DNA of 48,480 nt from Thermodesulfobacteriota bacterium (GTDB lineage: Bacteria > Desulfobacterota > BSN033 > WVXP01 > G020346125), in the NCBI GenBank assembly GCA_030145085.1, contig JAQYWG010000004.1, positions 1 through 48,480 on the forward strand. The letters run 5' to 3'. Shown here one piece after another: positions 1 through 7,907 of this stretch; the first letter of the stretch is position 1, and each line of letters opens with the position of its first letter. A program made the translations under genes and the position numbers. Under the pieces are notes generated by a model. That model saw nothing but the letters and a program-made list of their open reading frames with translations, did no database searches and was not told the origin of the DNA.

Positions 1-2
1 TG

Positions 3-269
3 GGCGGACAGATCGGATGGCTCGCTTCTGGAATGGAGTTCCAGTTCCTACGTCCGATCTATATCAGCGAAACGATTACCTGTAGGGTAACTATCAAAGA
101 AATAGATGAGCGGAACTTTGCCAGGGCGGAGGGGATATTTACCAAGCAGGATGGCCAAAGGGTACTGAAAGCAACGCTGACCGGGTTTATTCCGGGAACC
201 CGCGAAAGGAAAGTCCTCTCAAAAATGATGGCTGAAGGTGATCCCACCAATAAACTTTGGCAAGGTTGA
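3..269 (+). CDS. MaoC-like hotdog-fold protein, C-terminal part (5' truncated by window edge)
   Basis: The reading frame is already open at the first bases of the window and continues to a TGA, so only the last 88 residues of the gene are present. The segment GWLASGMEFQFLRPIYISET resembles the central strand region of MaoC-like acyl dehydratases and (R)-specific enoyl-CoA hydratases, where the protein moves from the hotdog helix into the 'rP.y.gdtl...v.i' strands. It then reads through two further strands typical of the fold. Known members hydrate or dehydrate acyl-CoA thioesters. The catalytic Asp-His pair of the family would lie upstream of the window edge, so activity cannot be judged. An internal ATG at 33 is unlikely to be the real start because homologous-looking sequence continues in front of it. 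No downstream partner gene follows. Confidence 0.6.
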   Translation, partial: GGQIGWLASGMEFQFLRPIYISETITCRVTIKEIDERNFARAEGIFTKQDGQRVLKATLTGFIPGTRERKVLSKMMAEGDPTNKLWQG

Positions 270-384
270 ACAACATATGGCACTCTGGGCAAGGACGGTG
301 GTCTTACTCGAGGAGATTGTATCAACAAATGTGCCGTACTGGCTCATCCCATCAATGCTTCCCTGACCTCCTCATAGAGTAAGA

Positions 385-660
385 TTAAAGCTCTGTGATC
401 ACCGTACTTAAGCCATCTGATACTTCCTCAACGCTCCAAACAACGGGCATCATGTCCTTAACCTCCTCGATATGGGTAATGAGAAAGATCTGGCGAGGTC
501 CGGGTCGATTTCAATAATCCTATCGAAACCTGCTTGAAGTCATCATAAACGTCTTTTTCCCTTTGATTAACGCTGCTGGGGTAACTTTTTCGTAAGCGGA
601 ATAACCCAAATGGGTATCCGATAGCAGCACTCTCTTTTCCTCAACCTTAACCTTACCCTC
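385..660 (-). pseudogene. Remnant joining the start of SbcD/Mre11 to the end of SbcC/Rad50
   Basis: Read on the minus strand, 660 to about 580 encodes RVLLSDTHLGYSAYEKVTP, the N-terminal strand and metal-binding Asp-x-His loop of Mre11/SbcD nucleases. After a frame change it continues with VNQREKDVYDDFKQV, and after another with DRIIEIDPDL. All three pieces are in the order expected for Mre11. At about 490-500 the sequence switches directly to QIFLITHIEEVKD and then MMPVVWSVEEV, ending in TAA at 385. This last part looks like the C-terminal D-loop/H-loop region of Rad50/SbcC ATPases. sbcD and sbcC are normally adjacent in that order, so the simplest reading is a large internal deletion (most of both genes) followed by frameshifts. 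No functional product is expected. The match is by recognition, not by alignment. The rest of 270-867 has no gene. Confidence 0.6.
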
Positions 661-700
661 TTAAATCTCATCTCTTACTGCTTACTTCTTACTTTTTGTT

Positions 701-763
701 ACCTCTTGCCTCTTGCCTCTTGCCTCTTGCCTCTCGCCTCTCACCTCTTCCCTCCCTCCTCTC
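701..763. repeat. Pyrimidine-rich heptamer tandem repeat
   Basis: Four near-perfect copies of the 7-base unit CCTCTTG are followed by degenerating copies (CCTCTCG, CCTCTCA, CCTCTTC). The plus strand here is almost pure pyrimidine. The repeat sits between the sbcD/sbcC remnant and the uracil-DNA glycosylase promoter and is not coding. Confidence 0.8.
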
Positions 764-804
764 AGCCTTGACCTGGTGGGAATCAGAGATCTCGAGAAGG
801 CAAG

Positions 805-833
805 TTGACAGGTGGGAATCGTAGACGTATCAT
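805..833 (+). promoter_or_regulatory. Sigma-70-type promoter of the uracil-DNA glycosylase gene
   Basis: TTGACA at 805-810 and TATCAT at 828-833 are separated by 17 bases. This is a consensus -35 box with a five-of-six -10 box. Transcription would start near 840. The TTG of the -35 box could be misread as a start codon for the downstream gene, but a promoter here places the translation start at the ATG at 868. Confidence 0.65.
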
Positions 834-867
834 GGTATGGAGCAAAACCGATCCCATGAGGAATTTC

Positions 868-1551
868 ATGGATAAGGCAAAAAGATCCCTATTAAAGAGA
901 CAGTTCATCGAACTCATAGGAGATTTAAGGCATTACGTAGCCTATCAAGGAAGTCTGGGCGCGGAATTCCTCCCCGGATCCGCGAGAAAAATCCCTCATC
1001 CTCAGCCCACCTTAACCGAGGTGAGGAGGAAGCTGGGGGAGTGCAAGCGGTGTAAACTTCATCTAACGCGCCGACATATCGTCTTCGGTGACGGGAGCGA
1101 GAAGGCCCAATTGGTATTCATCGGGGAAGGTCCAGGAGAGGATGAAGACCGACAGGGAAGGCCTTTCGTCGGTAAGGCCGGGCAACTCTTAACTCGAATC
1201 ATCAATGCGATCGGCCTCAGGAGGGAAGAGGTCTATATCACCAATATTATTAAATGTCGCCCTCCCCATAATCGAAATCCTCAGCAGGACGAGATCGCCA
1301 CCTGTGAGCCTTTCCTCTATAAACAGCTAGAGATCATTCAGCCAAAAATCATCTGCGCCCTGGGGACCTTTGCGGCCCAAACGTTGCTCAAGAGTGATGA
1401 AAAGATTTCCAACTTGAGAGGACGGTTTTTTTTGTGCCACGGAATCAAGGTGATACCCACCTATCATCCGGCCTTTCTTTTGAGGAATCCCCACAAGAAA
1501 AGGGAAGTCTGGGAGGACATAAAGAAGGTTCACGAGGAATACATCACGTAG
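868..1551 (+). CDS. Family 4 uracil-DNA glycosylase (Fe-S)
   Basis: This enzyme removes uracil from DNA to begin base excision repair of deaminated cytosine. The 227-residue product has four cysteines placed as in family 4 enzymes (C59, C62, C130, C146), which bind a 4Fe-4S cluster. It also has the water-activating loop GEGPGEDED at 87-95, continuing to GRPFVGKAG, and the DNA-contacting motif HPAFLLRNP near the C terminus. I chose ATG 868 because GAGG lies six bases upstream and because a promoter occupies 805-833. Earlier in-frame starts (TTG 805, ATG 832, ATG 856) would lie in the promoter or lack a ribosome binding site. The last 22 bases overlap the 3' end of sppA, which is convergent. 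Family assignment is firm; the exact start is less so. Confidence 0.9.
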   Translation: MDKAKRSLLKRQFIELIGDLRHYVAYQGSLGAEFLPGSARKIPHPQPTLTEVRRKLGECKRCKLHLTRRHIVFGDGSEKAQLVFIGEGPGEDEDRQGRPFVGKAGQLLTRIINAIGLRREEVYITNIIKCRPPHNRNPQQDEIATCEPFLYKQLEIIQPKIICALGTFAAQTLLKSDEKISNLRGRFFLCHGIKVIPTYHPAFLLRNPHKKREVWEDIKKVHEEYIT

Positions 1552-2408
1552 CTGAGCCGGTACTCCCTCTGCCAAACCTCATCCATAATGAGGCGGAGGG
1601 ATTGCTTGAAGAGCAATTCGTAGAGGGATAATTTCTTCTTCGGGTAAACCACCACGGGTTTCCCTTCAATCCCGATCATTTCGGCCGCTATTTCGATGGC
1701 GTCTTGAAGGCTTCCAAGCCGGTCAACCAACCCCAATTCCTTGGCCTGTTCCCCTGAAAAAATGCGGCCATCGGCGATCCGCCTTATCTTCCCTTCCTCC
1801 ATATTCCTGCCCTCCGCGACCGCCCGAACGAACTGACTGTGGACACTATCGATAACGCTCTGAAGGATTGCCTTCTCCTCAGAGGTCATTTCTCTTAACG
1901 GGGACCCGATATCCTTATGTTTACCGCTTTTGATCACGTAGCTCCGTAATCCTATTTTTTTCAATAAATCCTCTACATTTGAGAATTCCATCACCACACC
2001 GATGCTCCCCGTAATGGTTCCCGGATTGGCCACGATGATGTCCGAAGCACAGGCAACATAATACCCACCCGATGCGGCCACGGATTCCATCGAGGCGATA
2101 ATTTTCTTTTTCTCCTTGGCTCTCAAGACTTCCCGATAAATCTCCTGTGAAGGCCCGACGCCGCCTCCCGGGGAATTGATCCTCAAAATGATGGCCTTAA
2201 CATCGCTGTCCTCCTTCAATTTTTCGATCTGCTCAACGATGCCCCTGGAACTGGTGATCACCCCCTTAATATCCACCACGGCGATCTTATCCCCAAGGAC
2301 GAAGGCCCTTTCCTCTCCAAACCGACCTAAGAAAAAGAGCGATATGAGGAAGACGCCTAAAATAACTCCGATGATAATGAGACCTAACAATACGGGATGC
2401 TTTCTCAT
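1530..2408 (-). CDS. sppA: Signal peptide peptidase SppA (36K type)
   Basis: SppA is a membrane-anchored serine protease that degrades cleaved signal peptides. The product has an N-terminal membrane helix at about residues 7-28 and a ClpP/crotonase-like fold. Its NSPGGGVGPSQEI segment forms the substrate groove. The nucleophile is Ser113 in AASGGYYVA, and the general base is Lys165 in SGKHKDIGSP, as in the Bacillus-type Ser-Lys dyad. At 292 residues it is the short single-domain form, about half the length of the E. coli protein. ATG 2408 is preferred over ATG 2429 because AAGGAG lies six bases upstream. The gene converges on and overlaps the UDG4 gene. A dispersed repeat element occupies the region just upstream. 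Confidence 0.93.
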   Translation of the reverse strand: MRKHPVLLGLIIIGVILGVFLISLFFLGRFGEERAFVLGDKIAVVDIKGVITSSRGIVEQIEKLKEDSDVKAIILRINSPGGGVGPSQEIYREVLRAKEKKKIIASMESVAASGGYYVACASDIIVANPGTITGSIGVVMEFSNVEDLLKKIGLRSYVIKSGKHKDIGSPLREMTSEEKAILQSVIDSVHSQFVRAVAEGRNMEEGKIRRIADGRIFSGEQAKELGLVDRLGSLQDAIEIAAEMIGIEGKPVVVYPKKKLSLYELLFKQSLRLIMDEVWQREYRLSYVMYSS

Positions 2409-2435
2409 GGGGCACTCCTTTTCTCGCATGAATCT

Positions 2436-2764
2436 TTACGGCTTAGTAAAAATTCCATCTGCCGTTCGACAGGCTCACGGCCCTGAGCAAAGCCGAAAGG
2501 CCACTCGACAGGCTCACGGCCCTGAGCAAAGCCGAAGGGCTGCGTTGCGCTTCATCCCCTGCCCTGTTACATTGAAGGCAGCCATATCAAGAGATATGGG
2601 ATAGAGAAGCTGCTTGAAAACAGTAACATCAAACAAAGAAAATATGTAACAGGGTGAATCACTGCAGCGTATTTCTATGTACGCCCCATTCCTCAGGACG
2701 TGCGCGCCTTGCATCTGAATTTTTTTCTTTGCCGTCTCATTTCAACTCATTACAATGACGTCAA
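2436..2764 (-). mobile_element. Dispersed MITE-like repeat, copy 1
   Basis: One of four related non-coding elements in the window (others at 8824, 14576 and 21771). Its ends read TTACGGCTTAGTAAAAATTC on the left and TTGACGTCATTG (minus strand) on the right, matching the imperfect terminal inverted repeats of the other copies. Inside are two tandem copies of a roughly 39-base unit containing GCTCACGGCCCTGAGC, a small hairpin, and then the shared core around GCAGCGTA..TGTACG. The element fills most of the 382-base gap between sppA and the next gene upstream of 2790. It carries about 90 extra bases between the 39-base units and the core, including ATCCCCTGCCCTGTTACATT and its near-inverse ATGTAACAGGGTGA. 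No transposase is encoded. Confidence 0.7.
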
Positions 2765-2790
2765 TATAAATAAAGAAAGGGCAGGGACCT

Positions 2791-3483
2791 TTAAGACCCT
2801 GATGCTTCCCTTGGCATAAAACGAACCATAACCTGATCCTCAAGGGTTTGATGGATCTCCAGGAAGAATTCCTCAAACTCCTTTGTCGTCAAAGCATCGA
2901 GAAAGGATTGGATATCGCCGGCTAATTCAATGTCCATGGTGAACTCTCCTGTCATCACGGACCGAAGTTGAACCCCCCTGACGAATTCAAGCCCTTCCCT
3001 CAGGAAATCCTCAAATTCCCTATACCAAGGATACCGAGAGACCTCAGCGAGGACCATTCGGATGCGGACAATCTCCTCCTGGACGACCTTCTCCCCCAAT
3101 AAGCCCAGAGCCGACAGCGAATCCTTCAATTTATGGAGGTCCACCTGAGCTTGCAACAATACCTCATGCCCATCATCCCTCCCTGTCTCGGAGAGAATCT
3201 TGAAGGTTTGCACGTATTGGGTCACCCGGCTGAAGATCTCCATGTTCAGCGTAACGGTATTCTCTTCAAGCATGGGTGCTGTAATAAACTCCAGCAGAGA
3301 GATCCGTACCGCCTCCTTGAGGGCATTTAGAATTGCATCTTGACGGGCCCTCCCGACGTTCCCCGCAACCATTTCCCCAGACCCCACTACCATCAGTTCC
3401 TTTACCTGGGGCAATTCCGTGGCCGAAAGGTCTATTATCACGGCCACAATCAATAAACCAACAATGATAACAATCCTTTTCAT
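2791..3483 (-). CDS. Secreted FlgT-N-like protein of unknown function
   Basis: A 230-residue protein with an N-terminal signal sequence: basic MKR, then a hydrophobic stretch to about residue 19, with possible cleavage after the Ala-Thr region near residue 22. Just after this, VVGSGEMVAGNVGRARQDA followed by ILNALKEAV follows the 'G.....g....AR..Al..Al..Av' pattern seen in the N-terminal domain of the flagellar assembly protein FlgT and related periplasmic proteins. The remainder is predicted mixed alpha/beta without a motif I recognise. No flagellar gene is near. It starts nine bases after the scpA stop and is probably cotranscribed with scpA, in the place where scpB often lies. Function is not assigned. 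Confidence 0.75.
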   Translation of the reverse strand: MKRIVIIVGLLIVAVIIDLSATELPQVKELMVVGSGEMVAGNVGRARQDAILNALKEAVRISLLEFITAPMLEENTVTLNMEIFSRVTQYVQTFKILSETGRDDGHEVLLQAQVDLHKLKDSLSALGLLGEKVVQEEIVRIRMVLAEVSRYPWYREFEDFLREGLEFVRGVQLRSVMTGEFTMDIELAGDIQSFLDALTTKEFEEFFLEIHQTLEDQVMVRFMPREASGS

Positions 3484-3492
3484 GGATTTCCC

Positions 3493-4215
3493 CTACCCTC
3501 CCGAGAGGGCGAAAATCTCTATCGGTCCAAATGGAGTCCTTTGATAAACCTTAATCATCCTCATTTTGATCAATTCCAAAAGAGCGAGGAAGGTGAGAAT
3601 AATATCCTCCTTGGACGATGCCCCGGAAAAGAGCGACGAGAAGAGAAGTCCATTCTTTTCCAATTTGACCGCCTCCAGAATTTGGGCGATCCGCTCCTCT
3701 ATCGTTATCCGATCCAGGGTAATATCATAGGCCGCTTCGATGGAGGCCCGATTCAAAACATCCTTGAGGGCCTCGATCAGTTCGAAAACCCCGATCTCAA
3801 CTAGTCTCCTATCTTCAGATCCCTCTGCTTGATTTCCCTGCACGAAGATATCCCTTTCCAACATATCCCTCTCATGGAATCGAGCAGCCGCTTCCTTGTA
3901 TTTCTGATATTCCAATAGCCTGTTCACCAGCTCTGCCCTCGGGTCTTCCCCCCCTTCTTCCTCCCCTTCGGGCGGTAATGGCAACAATGTCTTCGATTTT
4001 ATTTGGAGCAAGGTCGCCGCCATCAAAAGGAATTCACCGGCAACATCCAAGTTGAGACTCCTCATCATGCTGAGATAATCCAGGTATTGGTCTGTGATCG
4101 TGGCGATGGGAATATCGTATATGTCTACCTGGTTCCGTCTGATGAGGTGCAAGAGAAGGTCCAAGGGGCCCTCGAAAATCTCCAATTTTACCGTGTATGG
4201 ATCTACAGTAACCAT
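3493..4215 (-). CDS. scpA: Segregation and condensation protein ScpA (kleisin)
   Basis: ScpA is the kleisin subunit that bridges the heads of the SMC dimer in bacterial condensin. The N-terminal signature VKLEIFEGPLDLLLHLIRR, followed by VDIYDIPIATIT, is diagnostic. LLMAATLLQIKSKTLLP and the C-terminal winged helix (TFLALLELIKMRMI) complete the family pattern at 240 residues, the usual length. It lies 35 bases downstream of the M50 protease gene and nine bases upstream of the secreted FlgT-N-like gene. No scpB follows within the window, although scpA-scpB is the common arrangement. The start at 4215 has only a weak ribosome binding site, but the conserved motif begins within ten residues of it. 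Confidence 0.95.
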   Translation of the reverse strand: MVTVDPYTVKLEIFEGPLDLLLHLIRRNQVDIYDIPIATITDQYLDYLSMMRSLNLDVAGEFLLMAATLLQIKSKTLLPLPPEGEEEGGEDPRAELVNRLLEYQKYKEAAARFHERDMLERDIFVQGNQAEGSEDRRLVEIGVFELIEALKDVLNRASIEAAYDITLDRITIEERIAQILEAVKLEKNGLLFSSLFSGASSKEDIILTFLALLELIKMRMIKVYQRTPFGPIEIFALSGG

Positions 4216-4250
4216 TGAATATACCGATGCATTCCCCCTATATCATCATA

Positions 4251-4889
4251 CTAAGGACCCAAAAAGACGTCCATAAAGAATCCGATAATGGGCCAGATAA
4301 GATCGATCACCCCCGTAAAGAAAAGTAATAATATGATGATAAATCCAAAAGGCTCCAATTTCGAAAATACCGCCGCCTGTTCCGGGGGAAGAAGATGGGC
4401 CAAAACCCGACTTCCGTCAAGGGGGGGAATAGGAATCGCATTGAAGACGGCTAAGATAATATTAATCATGACGCTGACCGCGAGCATCTTTAACAGAGGC
4501 TCTCCAATGAAGCCTAATGAACTGGGGAGGAGAAATCTCATCATCCGAAATACCATGGCGGAAACGGCCGCCAAGGCCAAATTGGTCAATATGCCGGCGA
4601 GGGATATCCAAATTATATCCCTCCTCGGATTTCGCAGATTGTAGGGATTGATGGGAACGGGTTTGGCATAGCCGAATATAAACCCGCCTGAAATGAGCAG
4701 GACCAGCGGCAAAATGATGGTGCCGAATAAATCGATGTGGGCCGCGGGGTTTAGGGTTATTCGCCCCGAGTATCGGGCGGTGGAATCGCCCAGCCTATCG
4801 GCGACCCATCCATGGGAGACCTCATGAAGGATGATGGCCAACAAAATCGGAATGACAGAAATGGATATTCTTTGAATTATTGAATCCAT
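4251..4889 (-). CDS. Site-2 protease family (M50) membrane metalloprotease
   Basis: A 212-residue polytopic protein with the zinc motif HEVSH (HExxH) in the first membrane helix and the distal metal-binding motif NAIPIPPLDG in a later helix. Both fit the small YwhC/SpoIVFB-like branch of M50 proteases, which cleave within membranes. About five or six hydrophobic segments are visible, and there is no PDZ domain. ATG 4889 was chosen because an AAGGGTGG-type ribosome binding site precedes it and the family's usual start is just before the first helix. An upstream ATG at 4976 would add 29 hydrophilic residues, partly from the neighbouring repeat DNA. The substrate is unknown. The gene probably heads a transcript with scpA. 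Confidence 0.88.
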   Translation of the reverse strand: MDSIIQRISISVIPILLAIILHEVSHGWVADRLGDSTARYSGRITLNPAAHIDLFGTIILPLVLLISGGFIFGYAKPVPINPYNLRNPRRDIIWISLAGILTNLALAAVSAMVFRMMRFLLPSSLGFIGEPLLKMLAVSVMINIILAVFNAIPIPPLDGSRVLAHLLPPEQAAVFSKLEPFGFIIILLLFFTGVIDLIWPIIGFFMDVFLGP

Positions 4890-4968
4890 AGGCCACCCTT
4901 GGGGGAAAAGGCATCGGATTAAGTCCTTCGGTTCATACGTTCGATTACGAACATATTTAGACTTCGGC

Positions 4969-5127
4969 TGAGACATGTCGACGAGCCCCTCGGCCTGAGC
5001 TCGGGTCGAAGGCTCATGTCGAGTCGCTCAGTCGAAGCCCTCAGGACTTAGTGCTGCCCTCGGCCATGAGACATGTCGACGAGCCCCTCGGCCTGAGCTC
5101 GGGTCGAAGGCTCATGTCGAGTCGCTC
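4969..5127. repeat. Direct duplication of a 61-bp palindrome-rich segment
   Basis: Positions 4969-5029 and 5067-5127 are identical over 61 bases, offset by 98. Each unit contains ACATGT and GAGCCCCTCGGCCTGAGCTC, so it can fold on itself. The 37 bases between the copies hold CAGTCGAAGCCCTCAGGAC. The array occupies most of the roughly 310-base gap (4890-5199) between the M50 gene and the nucleotidyltransferase gene. I see no gene in that gap. Confidence 0.85.
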
Positions 5128-5199
5128 GGGCCGAATGGAGTGAACATTTGCTCAGATCTTGCCCCAAGAAATTCGTTATTGTATTTGCGAATCGAAGCA

Positions 5200-7854
5200 C
5201 TAAGCCGTTCCCCTTTGATTTATATAGGTCCTTTTCACGTAATCGACCTCATCGTCCCTCGTTCTGATGCGCCGATCGAGACGAGCCCTCAGGAGATCGG
5301 CCAATATCTCCTTCATGATAGGTCCTGGACGAACACCCAATCGGATCAAATCCCTCCCCTTTAATAAGGGTTTCAGCCCCCGAAGCGTTGTAAAGAAAAG
5401 GGAGATCCACTGTTTCGTCTCTTTTTTGGTGGTCTTGGCCATCATGAAGAGCTTCGCCTCCGTTGAAAGGGGTTCCAAGAGCTCATACATTGCGCTTCGT
5501 CGAATCCTTCTCCTGGAATCCAATCTTCGGACAATCTCCCTCAGGGTCTCCTCGGCCTCTGTCCTTCCGTTTCTGATCTTCTCCTTGTTTTTCTCGGAGA
5601 ACGAAAGCCGTTGGCAGACATCCAAGGCCTCTTCCTCCGCCAGGGAATCCATCAACCCATAAAAATAGACCTGCCACTTTTCGCACTCTCCCTCCAAAAA
5701 GAGCAGGTCGTACCAGGATATGACATTCTTAATGGCCTCTAACAGGTTCTCGCTCTCCTTCTCCCAGGGGATTTTGGTGTGGATGGATTTCAATAGGTCC
5801 AGTTCACTCATCCTTCGAAGAATGGGGATTGGATCCTCTTCGTTGAAGATGAGCACCAGTTCGGTAAAGATCCTTCGCCCCGAAAGGCGATCCAGAAATC
5901 CCATCTTCACGGCATTCTTAATCAGATTCTGGGTTTGCTTGTCCAATTGGAAGCCAAACCGCTGCTCGAAGCGAATGGCACGCAAAACCCTCGTTGGGTC
6001 TTCGACGAAACTCAGGTTATGAAGTACCCGGATTACCTTCTCCTTAATATCCCTTTGGGCGCCGAAGAAATCGACCAGTTCGCCAAATTCCTCCCCATTC
6101 AATTTGATGGCCAGGGTATTAATGGTAAAGTCCCTTCGATAGAGGTCATTCTTGATGGAACTGAGTTCCACCGTGGGAAGGGCAGCGGGAAAATCATAGT
6201 ATTCCAACCGAGCTGTTGCTATATCAACCTTGAGGTTGTTCGAAAAACGGAGAGCAGCCGTTCCAAACCGCCGGTTAATCCTGATCTTACAGGGATGCCT
6301 CTCGGCAAAATATTCTGCGAATCGGATGCCATCCCCCTCCACTACGATATCCACGTCTAAGTTATGGTCTCTCAGCAAAAGGTCCCGAACGAACCCTCCC
6401 ACCGCATACACGGGACAGCTCAAATCCTCCCCAACCCTGCCGAACTCCCGGAGAATGTCTTGAACCCTCGACGGAAGCCTCTCCTGCATCAACTTCGTGA
6501 TCATCTTCTTCCTGGCATAGAGCTTGTGAACCTCAAGGGGAAAAGGGGAATCGGATCGTCCCACCAAATCCTCCTGAATGGCCCTTAAGACGTCCGTCCG
6601 GGTGATGGCCCCCAAAAGTTCACCTCCCTCCATTACGGGCAAAAATCGCTGATTGTTGCCCACGATAAGGCGTTGAACGTTAGTTAGGGGCGTGGTCATA
6701 TCGACTACCGAAAATTCCGTGCTCATGTATTCCTTGACCGGGCGATCTCCGAGCCCATGGAATGAGGCCTTTTCGATGACCTGTCTGGATATCAACCCCG
6801 CCAATTTCCTTCCCCTCATCACCGGCAATACGTTGATATTATACCGAGTGAGGAGATCCCCTGCTTCGGACAGCCTCCTCTCGTCTTGGATGGTCTTCAC
6901 CGGAGAGGTCATGAGGTCCTTGGCGAATTTCCCCAGTTTAACAGTCCCCTGAAGCACCTTCACCAATTTCTCGGCGCACTGGATTAATGTCAAATCCTTT
7001 ACGGTGGCCGAGGCGGCCGTCGCATGCCCACCTCCTCCAAACTCCAACAGAATTTCCGCCACGTTGACCTCCTCGATCCGGCTCCTTCCAATCATGTGGA
7101 CCCGATCCTCCATCCGAACCAAGGCGAAAAGCACATCCAAATTCTCCATATCCTTTAATTTATGGACGAGGATGGCGATATCACCGACGTATTGATCCGC
7201 CGAGGCCGTAGCAATAACCACATCAATGCCACCTATCGTGTAGTTGGTAGCGGACTGGATCAGGTCGTTGAGAAGAAAAACCTGTTCCGCCGTCAGCTCC
7301 TTGGTCACCATATCCGATATCATATTGAGACTTGCACCCTGTGACAGCAGATATGCGGCGGCATGAAAGTCATCCTCCGTTGTCGAGGAAAAGGTGAGGG
7401 AGCCCGTATCTTCGTAAATCCCCAGCATCATTACCGTCGCCTCATCGGAGGTTATATCAATATCTCTCTCCCTCAAAACCTCCAGCATCAAGGTGATAGC
7501 AGATCCCACTTCCTTCACCACTTCTACTGAACCCTTAATATCATCCGAAGAGGGAGGATGGTGATCGTAGATGTGGATGTCCACTGTTGGCCTCTTTACG
7601 ATTTGAGCGAACTTCCCGATTCGGCTTTTCTGTCGAGTATCGACGAGGATGAGACGGTTGATTCGATCCAGATCCACGTTTTTCATCCGTTCGGCCTCGA
7701 ATACGTAAATGGTGGACCGGACGAAAAAATCCCTTAGGCTCCCCTCCTGGGACCCCGGGAAAACCAAAATCGCCTCAGGATAGAGCTTCTTAGCCGCTAA
7801 CATGCAGGCCAAAGCGTCGAAATCGGCGTTGATGTGGGTAGTAATGACCTCCAT
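5200..7854 (-). CDS. A-adding-type tRNA nucleotidyltransferase with DHH and CBS domains
   Basis: An 884-residue multidomain enzyme. Residues 1-310 form a DHH phosphoesterase-like domain (HINADFDA, DHHPPSSDD, GGGGHATAAS). About 315-432 hold two CBS domains. About 455-600 form a class II nucleotidyltransferase head (GGFVRDLLL, catalytic DVD in NLDVDIVVEGDG, RRDFTINTLA, EDPTRVLRAIRF). A helical tRNA-binding tail follows, ending in GVRPGPIMKEIL. This architecture matches the A-adding enzymes of Aquifex and Geobacter, which finish the tRNA CCA end after a separate CC-adding enzyme. A second nucleotidyltransferase at 39209 fits the partner role. Assignment as A-adding rather than full CCA-adding is inference from architecture. 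The gene starts 53 bases after the xerD stop, with a weak ribosome binding site. Confidence 0.88.
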   Translation of the reverse strand: MEVITTHINADFDALACMLAAKKLYPEAILVFPGSQEGSLRDFFVRSTIYVFEAERMKNVDLDRINRLILVDTRQKSRIGKFAQIVKRPTVDIHIYDHHPPSSDDIKGSVEVVKEVGSAITLMLEVLRERDIDITSDEATVMMLGIYEDTGSLTFSSTTEDDFHAAAYLLSQGASLNMISDMVTKELTAEQVFLLNDLIQSATNYTIGGIDVVIATASADQYVGDIAILVHKLKDMENLDVLFALVRMEDRVHMIGRSRIEEVNVAEILLEFGGGGHATAASATVKDLTLIQCAEKLVKVLQGTVKLGKFAKDLMTSPVKTIQDERRLSEAGDLLTRYNINVLPVMRGRKLAGLISRQVIEKASFHGLGDRPVKEYMSTEFSVVDMTTPLTNVQRLIVGNNQRFLPVMEGGELLGAITRTDVLRAIQEDLVGRSDSPFPLEVHKLYARKKMITKLMQERLPSRVQDILREFGRVGEDLSCPVYAVGGFVRDLLLRDHNLDVDIVVEGDGIRFAEYFAERHPCKIRINRRFGTAALRFSNNLKVDIATARLEYYDFPAALPTVELSSIKNDLYRRDFTINTLAIKLNGEEFGELVDFFGAQRDIKEKVIRVLHNLSFVEDPTRVLRAIRFEQRFGFQLDKQTQNLIKNAVKMGFLDRLSGRRIFTELVLIFNEEDPIPILRRMSELDLLKSIHTKIPWEKESENLLEAIKNVISWYDLLFLEGECEKWQVYFYGLMDSLAEEEALDVCQRLSFSEKNKEKIRNGRTEAEETLREIVRRLDSRRRIRRSAMYELLEPLSTEAKLFMMAKTTKKETKQWISLFFTTLRGLKPLLKGRDLIRLGVRPGPIMKEILADLLRARLDRRIRTRDDEVDYVKRTYINQRGTA

Positions 7855-7907
7855 TGCTATCTCGAAGGCTGAGGGTATCCCCTTTCCCCCTCAGCGAACG
7901 GTGGCGA

